From positions 372,001 through 436,000 of the forward strand of contig CAVXRN010000006.1 in NCBI GenBank assembly GCA_963764205.1: DNA of 64,000 nt. Direction: 5' to 3'. The stretch comes from Chersky-840 sp963764205. GTDB taxonomy: Bacteria; Actinomycetota; Acidimicrobiia; Acidimicrobiales; UBA8190. Position 1 is the stretch's first letter. Every line of letters begins with the position of its first letter. The notes below the pieces were generated by a model. It made no database searches. It had not been told where the DNA came from and saw nothing but the letters and a program-made list of their open reading frames with translations. Shown here piece by piece: positions 7,378 to 19,421 of the stretch. The position numbers were made by a program, and so were the translations under genes.

Positions 7378-8955
7378 GTGCTAGGCGCTGCATCATTAGT
7401 TCCGTATCCCAGTTGGCTGAATACGGGCGACAACACGTGGCAGCTGGTCGCTGCCACGTTCGTCGGCCTGATGAGCCTTCCCGGACTGGCGGTCCTCTAC
7501 GCGTCGATCGTCCAGAAGAAGTGGGCAGTGAACGTCCTGGCCATGATGTTCGCCGGGTTCTCCCTGGTGCTCATCGCCTGGGTGCTGTGGTCCTACAAGA
7601 TGGGCTTCGGCGCCACCTCGATCGGAGGGGGGGTGCACAACGGGGTCCAGACCCAGCTCACCGGTACGGGGTGGGTCAAACACTTCTTCGAGAACTTCGT
7701 CGGGAAACCGGGGGGCATCACCAGTGCGGCCGATGAACAGGGCCAAGCGGTGTCGGCGGCCAACACCGCAGTGCCCTTCCACTTCCCCACCACGACACTG
7801 GCGTACTTCCAGTTCGTGTTCGCCGCCATCACCCCCCTGCTGTTCCTCGGGAGCGTCCTGGGACGGATCAAGTTCGGCGCTTGGTGCCTCCTGGTGCCGC
7901 TGTGGTCCACCTTCGTGTACGGCGTCGACGCCTTCCTGCTCTGGGGCGGCGGCTACTTCGCCCAGGAGGGTGCGCTGGACTTCTCCGGCGGGTACGTCAT
8001 CCACATGTCAGCGGGTGTGTCGGGCTTCGTCGCCGCCTGGGTCTTGGGACCACGGCTGTTGCGAGATCGACAACACGCCGTCCCCAACAACCTGGTGATG
8101 GCCGCAGTCGGGGCCGGCATCTTGTGGTTGGGCTGGAACGGGTTCAACGGAGGCGACCCCTACTACGCCGGAGCCGACGCCGCCGCGGCGGTCGTCAACA
8201 CCAACGTCGCCACCGCCTGTGGCGTGGTCGTGTGGATGGCGATGGACGCCCTGTTCACCAAGTCGCGCAAGCCGACGTTCCTGGGCGGGGTCAACGGCAT
8301 GATCTGCGGCCTGGTCGGGATCACGCCGTGCGCCGGCTTCGTCAACGGCCGAGGTGCGATCTACGTCGGTGTCATCTGCACCGTCGTCGTGTGGATCGCC
8401 TGGAACTACCTGTCCAAGGTACGGCCCTTCTCCAAGGTGGACGATGCGCTCGGGGTCATCTACACCCACGGCATCGCCGGCTTCTTCGGCGGCATGTTGC
8501 TGGGCATCTTCGGCGACCCGAACACCCTGGAACTGGGGTGCGGGAAGCTGAACTCCGTCGGGCAGGTCGTCAACACTTCGGGCTCGGTGGTTGCCTCGCA
8601 GTCCACGTACATCACGGCGCACGGTGGGTGTACACCCTTCGGCGTGGCCGGCTTGATGTACACCGGGTCGGCCCACCAGTTGTGGGAACAGTTCCGAGCC
8701 GCCATCTGGGTCATCTGCTGGTCGGCCGTCGTGACCTTCATCCTCATGAAGATCATCGGTTGGGTTCTGCGTGGTGCCCGGTACAAGGACGAGATCCTCG
8801 AGATCGGCGACCTGGCCATCCACGACGAGGAGGCGTTCCCGGACGAGACGTTCGCCGAACGGGTGAACAGCGCCAGCGCCTTCGAGATGGCCGGGATCAC
8901 CGGCTCCAAGCCACCGCCGGCTGGGTCGGAGACCCCTCCGGCAGGCAATAGTTGA
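7378..8955 (+). CDS. amt: Ammonium transporter (Amt/MEP/Rh family)
   Basis: The 525-residue integral membrane protein imports ammonium. The GTG start at 7378 follows GAGAGGAGC. Family features are NTGDNTWQLVAATFVGLMS at the first helix, the GGYVIHMSAGVSG segment with the first pore His, the YTHGIAGFFGGMLLG segment with the second pore His, and a cytosolic C-terminal tail (about residues 455-525) that normally contacts PII. About 11 helices are expected. An extended periplasmic loop rich in Gly, Ser and Thr near residues 75-120 and a long Cys-containing loop near residues 385-425 (ELGCGKL, HGGCTPFG) are somewhat unusual. It is followed 31 bp later by glnK, the classic sensor-transporter pair, and preceded by a GlnR-like operator. 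Confidence 0.95.
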   Translation: MLGAASLVPYPSWLNTGDNTWQLVAATFVGLMSLPGLAVLYASIVQKKWAVNVLAMMFAGFSLVLIAWVLWSYKMGFGATSIGGGVHNGVQTQLTGTGWVKHFFENFVGKPGGITSAADEQGQAVSAANTAVPFHFPTTTLAYFQFVFAAITPLLFLGSVLGRIKFGAWCLLVPLWSTFVYGVDAFLLWGGGYFAQEGALDFSGGYVIHMSAGVSGFVAAWVLGPRLLRDRQHAVPNNLVMAAVGAGILWLGWNGFNGGDPYYAGADAAAAVVNTNVATACGVVVWMAMDALFTKSRKPTFLGGVNGMICGLVGITPCAGFVNGRGAIYVGVICTVVVWIAWNYLSKVRPFSKVDDALGVIYTHGIAGFFGGMLLGIFGDPNTLELGCGKLNSVGQVVNTSGSVVASQSTYITAHGGCTPFGVAGLMYTGSAHQLWEQFRAAIWVICWSAVVTFILMKIIGWVLRGARYKDEILEIGDLAIHDEEAFPDETFAERVNSASAFEMAGITGSKPPPAGSETPPAGNS

Positions 8956-8986
8956 CCCGGCCGAGCTCGACGAAAGGGAGCGCACA

Positions 8987-9325
8987 ATGAAGCTGGTCGT
9001 GGCAGTCCTCAAGCCCTTCAAACTCGATGAGGTCAAAGAGGCCCTGAAGACGCTCGGCGTCCAAGGCATGACGCTCACCGAGGCCCAGGGCTTCGGCCGC
9101 CAACGGGGCCACACCGAGGTCTACCGAGGCGCGGAATACGAGGTGGACTTCGTCCCCAAGATCCGTGTCGAGGTACTCGTCGACGACACACAAGCCGACG
9201 AGGTGGTCGATTCCATCGTGAGCACCGCCGCCACCGGCAAGATCGGTGACGGCAAGGTGTGGGTGATCCCGGTGGAGTCGGTGGTGCGGGTGCGCACCGG
9301 GGAGCGAGGCCGCGACGCCCTCTGA
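8987..9325 (+). CDS. glnK: Nitrogen regulatory protein PII
   Basis: The 112-residue trimeric PII signal protein senses 2-oxoglutarate and ATP/ADP and gates Amt. Starting MKLVVAVLKPFKLDEVKEAL, it shows the T-loop with Tyr-51 (YRGAEYEVDFVPK), the B-loop TGKIGDGKVWVIPVE and the C-loop RVRTGERG; Tyr-51 is the usual adenylylation or uridylylation site. AAAGGGAGCGCAC gives a good ribosome-binding site before the ATG. It lies 31 bp after amt, so it is almost certainly cotranscribed under the same GlnR-type operator. A GlnD-type modifying enzyme is not in the window. Confidence 0.97.
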   Translation: MKLVVAVLKPFKLDEVKEALKTLGVQGMTLTEAQGFGRQRGHTEVYRGAEYEVDFVPKIRVEVLVDDTQADEVVDSIVSTAATGKIGDGKVWVIPVESVVRVRTGERGRDAL

Positions 9326-9349
9326 TCCCTGAAAGGTCTGGCCCTCTGG

Positions 9350-9386
9350 CCGGCACGGCTCGCCTCCCCCCGGGCGGGCCTGCCGG
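9350..9386. terminator. Stem-loop between convergent glnK and gpmA
   Basis: A nested inverted repeat CCGGCA...TGCCGG encloses GGC/GCC and CGCC/GGGCG pairings around a C-rich loop. It sits between the converging gene ends. There is no U-tract, so it would be a bidirectional GC-rich hairpin terminator (inference). Confidence 0.5.
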
Positions 9387-9395
9387 TCGGGGGGG

Positions 9396-10145
9396 TCAGC
9401 CCGCTTGTCGGGCGACGGCCTCCGCCGCGGCCCGTATGGCCTCGGGATCCCCGAGCTGGCGGTCTTCGAGGAGCTCCAGCCGGTCGTCGAACCGGAACCA
9501 CCACGGCACCCCGGTGGGCACCTCCAGCGCGACGATCTCGTCGTCGGGGATGTCCTTCAGGTACTTCACGAGGGCCCGGATCGAGTTGCCGTGGGCCACG
9601 ACGAGCACGCCGGGGAAGGCGCGCAGGTCCGTTGCGATGGCGTCTTCCCAGTACGGCACCATGCGAAGCACCACGTCGGCCAGGCACTCGGTGTCGGGGA
9701 GAACACCCGGTGGCAGGTCCCGGTAACGGTCGTCGTGGGAGGGGTGGCGCTCGTCGTCGAGCGCGAGCGGTGGCGGGGGCGTGTCGTAGCTCCGTCGCCA
9801 CAGCTTGACCTGGGCCTCGCCGAACTGGGCGGTGGTCTGCTTCTTGTCGAGGCCCTGCAGGTCGCCGTAGTGCCGCTCGTTGAGCCGCCAATGGCGCCGC
9901 ACCGGGAGCCAGCTGCGGCCCAGCTCGTCCAGCGCGAGGTTGGCGGTGCGCACGGCGCGGGTCAGGACCGAGGTGTGCACCACGCGCAGGTCGAGCCCGT
10001 TGCGCTCCTCCGCCGCGAGGAGGGCCCCCGCCTGACGTGCTTCGGCCTCGCCTTTGGCCGTGAGGTCGACGTCGGTCCATCCCGTGAACAGGTTCAAGGC
10101 GTTCCAGGTGGACTCGCCGTGGCGAATCAAGACCAGGTCAGGCAC
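9396..10145 (-). CDS. gpmA: 2,3-bisphosphoglycerate-dependent phosphoglycerate mutase
   Basis: This 249-residue glycolytic and gluconeogenic enzyme interconverts 3- and 2-phosphoglycerate. The GTG at 10145 is chosen because it gives VPDLVLIRHGES, with catalytic RHGES at residues 8-12, and TACGCT lies 7 nt upstream. Other hallmarks are NLFTGWTDVDLT, ERHYGDLQGL (catalytic acid Glu), YRDLPPGVLP and the second catalytic His in VVAHGNSIRALVKYL. Length fits the family. It converges on glnK across a GC-rich stem-loop. The downstream end has an Ala/Glu-rich tail typical of actinobacterial GpmA. Confidence 0.95.
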   Translation of the reverse strand: MPDLVLIRHGESTWNALNLFTGWTDVDLTAKGEAEARQAGALLAAEERNGLDLRVVHTSVLTRAVRTANLALDELGRSWLPVRRHWRLNERHYGDLQGLDKKQTTAQFGEAQVKLWRRSYDTPPPPLALDDERHPSHDDRYRDLPPGVLPDTECLADVVLRMVPYWEDAIATDLRAFPGVLVVAHGNSIRALVKYLKDIPDDEIVALEVPTGVPWWFRFDDRLELLEDRQLGDPEAIRAAAEAVARQAG

Positions 10146-10152
10146 ACCTTCG

Positions 10153-10158
10153 AGCGTA
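10153..10158 (-). promoter_or_regulatory. Putative -10 (TACGCT) of leaderless gpmA
   Basis: On the minus strand TACGCT ends 7 nt before the GTG at 10145. Confidence 0.5.
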
Positions 10159-10195
10159 GTCAGCGGCCCACGCGTCGACGAAGTGCTCCGTTCGA

Positions 10196-10390
10196 TCAGG
10201 CGCTTTCCGGCCGGACCCACAGGACTGTCCCGGTCGGGCTGGGCACGACGTCGAGCTTGAAGCCCGCGGCCATCTGCGCCGCCATCCGCTCGGTGCCCAT
10301 GAGCGTGTCGGGGTTGCCTTCGACGTAGACGATGTCGATCGAGTGGGTGTGCTCGTGCCACACGACCGCGACCACGTCACGCTCCGCCAC
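10196..10390 (-). CDS. Small conserved-looking protein (64 aa), function unknown
   Basis: The GTG start at 10390 is preceded by GGGAGGAACA, a strong ribosome-binding site, which is why I prefer it to the upstream ATG. The product begins VAERDVVAVVWHEHTHSIDI and ends TGTVLWVRPESA. It has alternating hydrophobic strands (VVAVVW, SIDIVYV, LDVVPS, TVLWV), an HEHTH cluster that could bind a metal, and a central helix (TERMAAQMAAGFKL). No family is recognised. It is 50 bp upstream of gpmA on the same strand and divergent from dnaK. Confidence 0.6.
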   Translation of the reverse strand: MAERDVVAVVWHEHTHSIDIVYVEGNPDTLMGTERMAAQMAAGFKLDVVPSPTGTVLWVRPESA

Positions 10391-10546
10391 TGTTCCTCCC
10401 GGTCGGACGGCGGGGCGTTGGCACCCGAGGGAGCAAGCGCCCCGCCGCACCCCCCGGGAGGCGGCCGTGTCAGGTTAGGGATTGGGTTTCCCTGCAGCCG
10501 CCCACTGTGACCGTAGGTTCGGGCCTTGGTCGGGCCCAGCGAGGAT

Positions 10547-10577
10547 CCACCTGGGATGACCAGGTGATTCCACCTGG
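10547..10577. promoter_or_regulatory. Three-copy CCACCTGG inverted/direct repeat array
   Basis: CCACCTGG (10547-10554), its complement CCAGGTG (10560-10566) and CCACCTGG again (10570-10577) form a perfect 7-bp inverted repeat with a 5-nt spacer plus a third half-site 23 bp from the first. It lies in the 384-bp divergent region between the small gene at 10390 and dnaK, the region otherwise without genes. It is a candidate operator for an unknown dimeric regulator. Confidence 0.5.
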
Positions 10578-10663
10578 AACGCCCCCAAACGTCCCGAGTC
10601 CCGAGCCTTCAGGACGTGCGGAACGGGCCCTACCCCGGGGACCGGAGAATCCCCGAATCAAAT

Positions 10664-10695
10664 GTTGATGGTAAGCGACTCAAGGTTGCTATACT
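10664..10695 (+). promoter_or_regulatory. HAIR-like HspR operator and -10 of the dnaK operon
   Basis: GTTGATG-N7-ACTCAAG (10664-10684) matches the HspR inverted repeat CTTGAGT-N7-ACTCAAG: the right arm is perfect, the left keeps TTGA, and the 7-nt spacer is exact. TATACT follows at 10690-10695 as a -10 hexamer, so bound HspR would occlude RNA polymerase. The 5' leader is about 75 nt, ending in GGAGGCGAAGCA. Confidence 0.7.
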
Positions 10696-10774
10696 ATGAG
10701 CAGTCAAGAAGAACGAAAGACACAAAGTCCCTGGTGAGAGACACCGGGGTCGCAGAGTATACGGAGGCGAAGCA

Positions 10775-12621
<1,847 letters not shown>

Positions 12622-12625
<4 letters not shown>

Positions 12626-13344
12626 CCCCGCCGTCGGGTACCCCCGATGACGCCCGGGCCGCGGGAGTACCGCACCCCGGGCATCACGGCGGGCCTCGAA
12701 CCGAGCCGGGCACCGATCCGCGCCTCGAGCCGACCTTCGACGATGCCGTCGTGGGGGAGGTCGTCGACGCCGGGGCGGAGGCGCCCAACAACACGGTGGT
12801 CGACGACCTCGACGACCTGTTGGTCGCGGCCCGGCGCGAGCGCGACGAGTACCTGGACCTTTCCCGGCGCGTCCAGGCCGACTTCGAGAATTACAAGAAG
12901 CGGATGATGCGCCAGCAGACCGACACCCTCGAGCGCGCCGCCGAGGATGTCGTGACCAAGGTCCTGCCCGTCCTCGACGCGTTCGACCTGGCGCGCGCGC
13001 ATCTCGGCGTCGGCGACGCGCTGTCGGCCGAGGGCAAGGCACTCGTGGCCGGGTCGACGCTGCTCGCCGACACGTTGGCGCGCGAGGGTCTCGAGCGAAT
13101 CGGTGTCGTGGGCGAGCCGTTCGACCCCACGACCCACGAGGCCGTGGACCACGTGCCCGCCGACGCCGCCGCGGTGTCCGGAGCCGGGGAGCACGGCGCC
13201 CAAGGTGTTCCCGGCGCGGCCGATCCCGAGGGCGGTGCCGGAGGCGCCGCGACCGGGGGACAGGTCGTCGACGGCGTGCTGCGAGCCGGGTATCGGTGGA
13301 AGGGCCGGGTGATCCGGCCCGCCATGGTGCGGGTGCGGGGGTAA
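12622..13344 (+). CDS. grpE: Nucleotide exchange factor GrpE
   Basis: The 240-residue dimeric exchange factor for DnaK starts at ATG, overlapping the dnaK stop (ATGA). The disordered N-terminal 65 residues are acidic and Pro-rich. The long helix includes LLVAARRERDEYLDLSRRVQ and ADFENYKKRMMRQQ. The C-terminal beta-domain has EPFDPTTHEAV and GYRWKGRVIRPAMVRV. Between these last motifs there is an extra 30-residue Gly/Ala/Glu-rich insert (near residues 187-216) not normally present, making the wing loop longer than usual. Codon use matches the neighbours, so the insert looks native. It shares its stop with the dnaJ start. Confidence 0.95.
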
Positions 13345-14492
13345 TGGCCGCCCAACGCGAGTGGCTGGAGAAGGACTACTACCAGATCCTGGGCGTGGCC
13401 TCGACGGCCACGGACAAGGAGATCACGCGCGCCTATCGCAAGCTCGCCAAGCAGTTCCACCCCGACGCCAACCCCGGATCGGAGGACCGGTTCAAGGAGA
13501 TCTCCGCCGCCTACGACGTCCTCGGTGACACGGCCAAGCGCAAGGAGTACGACGAGGTCCGGCGGCTCGGGCCGGCCGGGTTCGCCGGCATGGGTGGGGC
13601 CGGGGGCTTCGGCGGCGCCGGAGGCACGACGTTCAGGGTCGAGGACCTCGGCGACCTCGGCGACATCTTCGGTGGGTTGGGTGGGTCCTTCGGTGGTGGG
13701 CGTCGCAACCGGAACTTCGGCCCGCGCCGGGGAGCGGACGTCGAGGCCGAGCTGTACCTGTCGTTCGAGGACGCGGTGCGCGGCGTGACCACGTCGGTGA
13801 ACGTGGCGGGCGAGGCGCGCTGCGAGACGTGCAACGGGACGGGGGCGGCGCCGGGCACGTCCCCGGTGACGTGTCCTACGTGTCAGGGTCGAGGGGCACT
13901 CGACGACAACCAGGGACTGTTCTCGTTGAGTCGCGTGTGCCCCCAATGCTCGGGGCGCGGCACCGTTATCGAGAAGCCGTGCAAGACGTGTCGTGGCTCG
14001 GGTGTGGTGCGCCGGACCCGGCAGGTGAAGGTGCGCATCCCCGCCGGGGTCGAAGACGGCCAGCGGATCCGGGTCAAGGGCCGGGGCGCGCCCGGTCGCG
14101 CCAACGGGCCCGCCGGCGACCTCTACGTCACGGTGCGGGTGGGGAACCATCCTGTCTTCGGCCGGCGCGGCCGCAACCTGACGCTCACCGTGCCGGTGAC
14201 GTTCCCCGAAGCAGCCCTGGGGTCGACGGTGCGGGTCCCCACGTTGGACGAGCCCGTGACGTTGCGCATTCCCGCGGGGACGTCGTCGGGGCGAACGTTC
14301 CGCGTGAAGGGCCGGGGGGTCCCCGGCCACGGTCGCACCGCCACCGGCGACCTGCTCGTCACGACGGACGTGACCGTGCCGGCGAAGCTGACCGACGAGC
14401 AGCGCGCCGCGGTCGAGGAATTTGCACGCGTCTCCGACGACGAGCCGCGCGCCCATCTGGAGGTGAAGACCGATGACGCCACCAAGGAGTGA
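13344..14492 (+). CDS. dnaJ: Co-chaperone DnaJ (Hsp40, type I)
   Basis: The ATG at 13344 overlaps the grpE stop and gives 382 residues. The J-domain (about 8-75) has DYYQILGV and the HPD motif in KQFHPDANPGS. A Gly/Phe-rich linker follows to about residue 125. The zinc domain has four CxxCxGxG repeats: CETCNGTG, CPTCQGRG, CPQCSGRG and CKTCRGSG (about 158-220). The C-terminal substrate-binding domains contain VRIPAGVEDGQRIRVKGRG and GRTFRVKGRGVPG. The start MAAQREWLEKDYY is typical of the DnaJ1 copy in the HspR operon. The 3' end overlaps hspR by 20 bp. Confidence 0.97.
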   Translation: MAAQREWLEKDYYQILGVASTATDKEITRAYRKLAKQFHPDANPGSEDRFKEISAAYDVLGDTAKRKEYDEVRRLGPAGFAGMGGAGGFGGAGGTTFRVEDLGDLGDIFGGLGGSFGGGRRNRNFGPRRGADVEAELYLSFEDAVRGVTTSVNVAGEARCETCNGTGAAPGTSPVTCPTCQGRGALDDNQGLFSLSRVCPQCSGRGTVIEKPCKTCRGSGVVRRTRQVKVRIPAGVEDGQRIRVKGRGAPGRANGPAGDLYVTVRVGNHPVFGRRGRNLTLTVPVTFPEAALGSTVRVPTLDEPVTLRIPAGTSSGRTFRVKGRGVPGHGRTATGDLLVTTDVTVPAKLTDEQRAAVEEFARVSDDEPRAHLEVKTDDATKE

Positions 14493-14962
14493 CGACGACA
14501 GAGGCCGAGGTGCGGGCCCCGAACGGCCCACGACGGGCGCGCGGCGCGCCTCGTTGTTCGGCGGGGAGAGCGCGGGGCGGGCCGTGTACGTGATCTCGGT
14601 GGCAGCCGAGCTGGCCGGCGTGCATCCCCAGACCCTGCGGGTGTACGAGCGCAAGGGGCTCGTCGACCCGTCGCGTACCGGGGGCGGCAACCGCCGCTAC
14701 AGCCAGCGCGACATCGAGCGGCTGCGCCACATCGGGACGCTCACCGAGCGCGGGGCTGAACCTCGAAGGGGTGCGTCACGTGCTGGAGCTCGAGGCCGAG
14801 GTGGAACGCCTGCGGACCGAGCTCGAGCGCGTCCGGGACGAGGCGCGCGACACTATCGAGCAGACGCATCGTCAGTACCGGCGTGATCTCGTGCCGCTGC
14901 GCCAGGCCCTGGTGTGGCGCCGCAGCGGACAGTCCGATGCGCCGCGTCGGGCCGGGAGGTAA
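14473..14962 (+). CDS. hspR: Heat-shock repressor HspR (MerR family), frame broken near residue 94
   Basis: HspR represses its own operon by binding HAIR sites, with DnaK as co-repressor. The start ATG lies inside the dnaJ end. The MerR helix-turn-helix reads YVISVAAELAGVHPQTLRVY, ERKGLVDPSRTGGGNRRYS and QRDIERLRHIGTLTERG. There the frame breaks: GGGG at 14752-14755 has one G too many. With GGG the protein continues LNLEGVRHVLELEAEVERLR through a coiled coil to TGA at 14962, giving 162 residues. Without correction it becomes an Arg-rich nonsense tail ending at 14886. Most likely a base-call error in a homopolymer; a true mutation would derepress the operon. Confidence 0.85.
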
Positions 14963-14965
14963 GTC

Positions 14966-17453
<2,488 letters not shown>

Positions 17454-17462
17454 TCCCGGCGC

Positions 17463-18005
17463 TCACACCGGGTCGGTGCCCGCCGTGCCGTGGTCGGAGA
17501 CGTGCTCTGTCCACTGCGATCCGTCCCAGTAGCGGTGGTGATGGCGTGCGGTTGGGTCCGCGTGCCACGCCGGCATCGAGCCGGCAGGGGCCGCCGGCGC
17601 GGGAGGGGCGGGGAACGGGTAGGCCGAGGGGTGGGTGCCGAGGACGGCGGGCGAGCCGGGCCCGACGCCCGAGCCCGGTGGCCCGTAGCCGGGGGCCGGG
17701 ACATAGCCCGGTGGAACATTGGTGCCCGCCACCGGGACGTAGCCGGGCCCGCGCCCGCCGGCGACCATCGACCCGCCTCGGCCCGGGGCCCGGGTGGTGG
17801 CACACGCGATGAGTGACAGCAGGGTGCCGAAGAGGGCGATGAAGAAGCTCACGACGGCCCACACGACCGGGTGGATGTGCCAGGGGTTGACCCCGGTCTG
17901 CTCCTTGAAGCGGCTGGTCCGGACGTACGAGAGCACCGCGAAGATGACGCCGAAGACGAAGAGATTGAGGCCCGATCTGATGAAGATGAGGGCAACGATG
18001 GACAT
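17463..18005 (-). CDS. Membrane protein with C-terminal DUF2510-like WxDP...W motif
   Basis: The 180-residue protein starts at ATG 18005. Two hydrophobic segments occupy residues 1-25 (IVALIFIRSGLNLFVFGVIF) and 48-70 (VVWAVVSFFIALFGTLLSLIA). A flexible Pro/Gly/Tyr-rich region of about 75 residues follows (repeated GYVP, PGYGPP). The C-terminal about 30 residues, AWHADPTARHHHRYWDGSQW, match the short DUF2510 pattern (a WxxDP...RYWDGxxWT motif) frequent in actinobacterial membrane proteins. Topology suggests the DUF2510 part faces the cytoplasm. It converges with clpB, with a 9-bp gap. TACCAT lies 7 nt before the start. Function is unknown. Confidence 0.75.
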   Translation of the reverse strand: MSIVALIFIRSGLNLFVFGVIFAVLSYVRTSRFKEQTGVNPWHIHPVVWAVVSFFIALFGTLLSLIACATTRAPGRGGSMVAGGRGPGYVPVAGTNVPPGYVPAPGYGPPGSGVGPGSPAVLGTHPSAYPFPAPPAPAAPAGSMPAWHADPTARHHHRYWDGSQWTEHVSDHGTAGTDPV

Positions 18006-18012
18006 GAGGTCG

Positions 18013-18018
18013 ATGGTA
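18013..18018 (-). promoter_or_regulatory. Putative -10 (TACCAT) of leaderless DUF2510-like gene
   Basis: Minus-strand TACCAT ends 7 nt before the ATG at 18005. Confidence 0.5.
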
Positions 18019-18075
18019 GGCGTCGCCGGGCGACTACCGCAGACCGGCCCGGGAGGGGTCGTCGCAGGCCCGGGC

Positions 18076-18081
18076 TACAAT
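18076..18081 (+). promoter_or_regulatory. Putative -10 (TACAAT) of purA
   Basis: TACAAT lies 36 nt before the GTG of purA, which has its own GGAGGA ribosome-binding site, so this transcript should carry a short leader, unlike many neighbours. Confidence 0.5.
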
Positions 18082-18117
18082 GCGGCGTAATCCGGAGCCG
18101 TTTCGCGGAGGAGCGTC

Positions 18118-19396
18118 GTGCCCGCAACCGTGGTCGTCGGGACGCAATGGGGCGACGAGGGGAAGGGCAAGCTCACCGACCTCCTGGCCCGGGACATGGA
18201 CATGGTGGTGCGCTATCAGGGCGGCCACAACGCCGGGCACACGGTCGTGGTCGACGGCGTGTCCTTCGCCCTACAACTCGTGCCGAGCGGGGTGCTCTAC
18301 CCCCACATCACGCCGATCATCGGCAACGGCGTGGTGGTGGACCCCGGCGTGCTCCTGGCCGAGCTGGACACGCTCGGTTCCAAGGGGATCGACACCAGCC
18401 GCATGGTGGTGAGCGGCAACGCGCATCTGATCATGCCGTACCACACCGAGCTCGACCGGGTGACCGAGCGGTTCCTGGGCAAGAACGCCCTGGGCACGAC
18501 GCGCCGGGGCATCGGGCCCGCCTATGCCGACAAGGCGGCTCGGGTGGGGCTGCGGGTCCAGGACCTCCTCGACGCCAAGATCTTCCGGCAGAAGCTCGAG
18601 GTGGTGCTGAAGGAGAAGAACGCCATCCTGGCCAAGGTGTACAACCGGCTGCCGCTCGACGCCGGGGCCATCTGCGACGAGTACCTCGACCAGTACGCGC
18701 CGCGTATCGGGCCCATGGTGGGCGACACGGTGGGACTGGTCCACGACGCCCTCGACGCGGGGCGCAACGTGCTGCTCGAGGGTGCCCAAGCCACGTTCTT
18801 GGACCTCGACCACGGGACGTATCCCTTCGTGACGTCGTCCAACCCGGTCGCCGGCGGCGCCTGCACCGGCACCGGCGTCGGGCCGCGCATGATCGGCGAG
18901 GTGATCGGCATCGCCAAGGCCTACGTGACCCGGGTGGGGGCGGGCCCGTTCCCGACGGAGTGCCTCGACGAGGTGGGCGAGGTCCTGGTGGAGCGGGGCC
19001 ACGAGTTCGGCACCAACACGGGACGGCGCCGACGGTGCGGGTGGTTCGACGCCGTGATGGCGCGCCAGGCCGTGCGTCTCAACTCGCTGTCGGAGGTGGC
19101 GCTCACCAAGATGGACGTGCTCGACACCTTCGACACCGTCAAGGTGTGCGTGGCGTACACGTCGGGGGGGAGCGGTTCGCCTATCCCCCGTACCACCAGT
19201 CGGTGCTGCACCAGGTGGACGCGGTGTACGAGGAGCTGCCGGGATGGCGCGCCGATCTCTCGGGTGCCACCGAGCTCGACGACCTCCCCCCGCGGCACGT
19301 GACTACGTCTCGTTCCTGGCGCAGCAGATCGGCGTGCCCATCAAGCTGGTGGGTGTGGGACCGGGGCGCGAACAGTTCGTGCGGTTCGCGGCATGA
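18118..19396 (+). CDS. purA: Adenylosuccinate synthetase, two frame breaks near the 3' end
   Basis: It catalyses the GTP-dependent joining of IMP and aspartate, the first step to AMP. GTG 18118 follows GGAGGAGCGTC. The N-terminus has the P-loop-like GTQWGDEGKGKLTDLLA and GGHNAGHTVV. Further motifs include NALGTTRRGIGPAYADKAAR, LLEGAQATFLDLDHGTYP and TKMDVLDTFDTVKVC. The frame is lost at a 7-G run (19164-19170) and again at a 6-C run (19286-19291). One added base in each restores ERFAYPPYHQSVLHQ, YEELPGW, then the end ARDYVSFLAQQIGVP and GVGPGREQFV, total 426 residues, the normal length. Two independent single-base deletions that cancel to a perfect protein point to sequence error. Confidence 0.88.
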
Positions 19397-19421
19397 GCGC
19401 AGCGGAAATGAGGGTCGGGCC

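Noticed and set aside
5501..7396. 631-codon minus-strand open frame over 5.5-7.4 kb
   Set aside because: Low-complexity Arg/His/Gly content with no family motif, opposite two plausible plus-strand membrane-protein genes.
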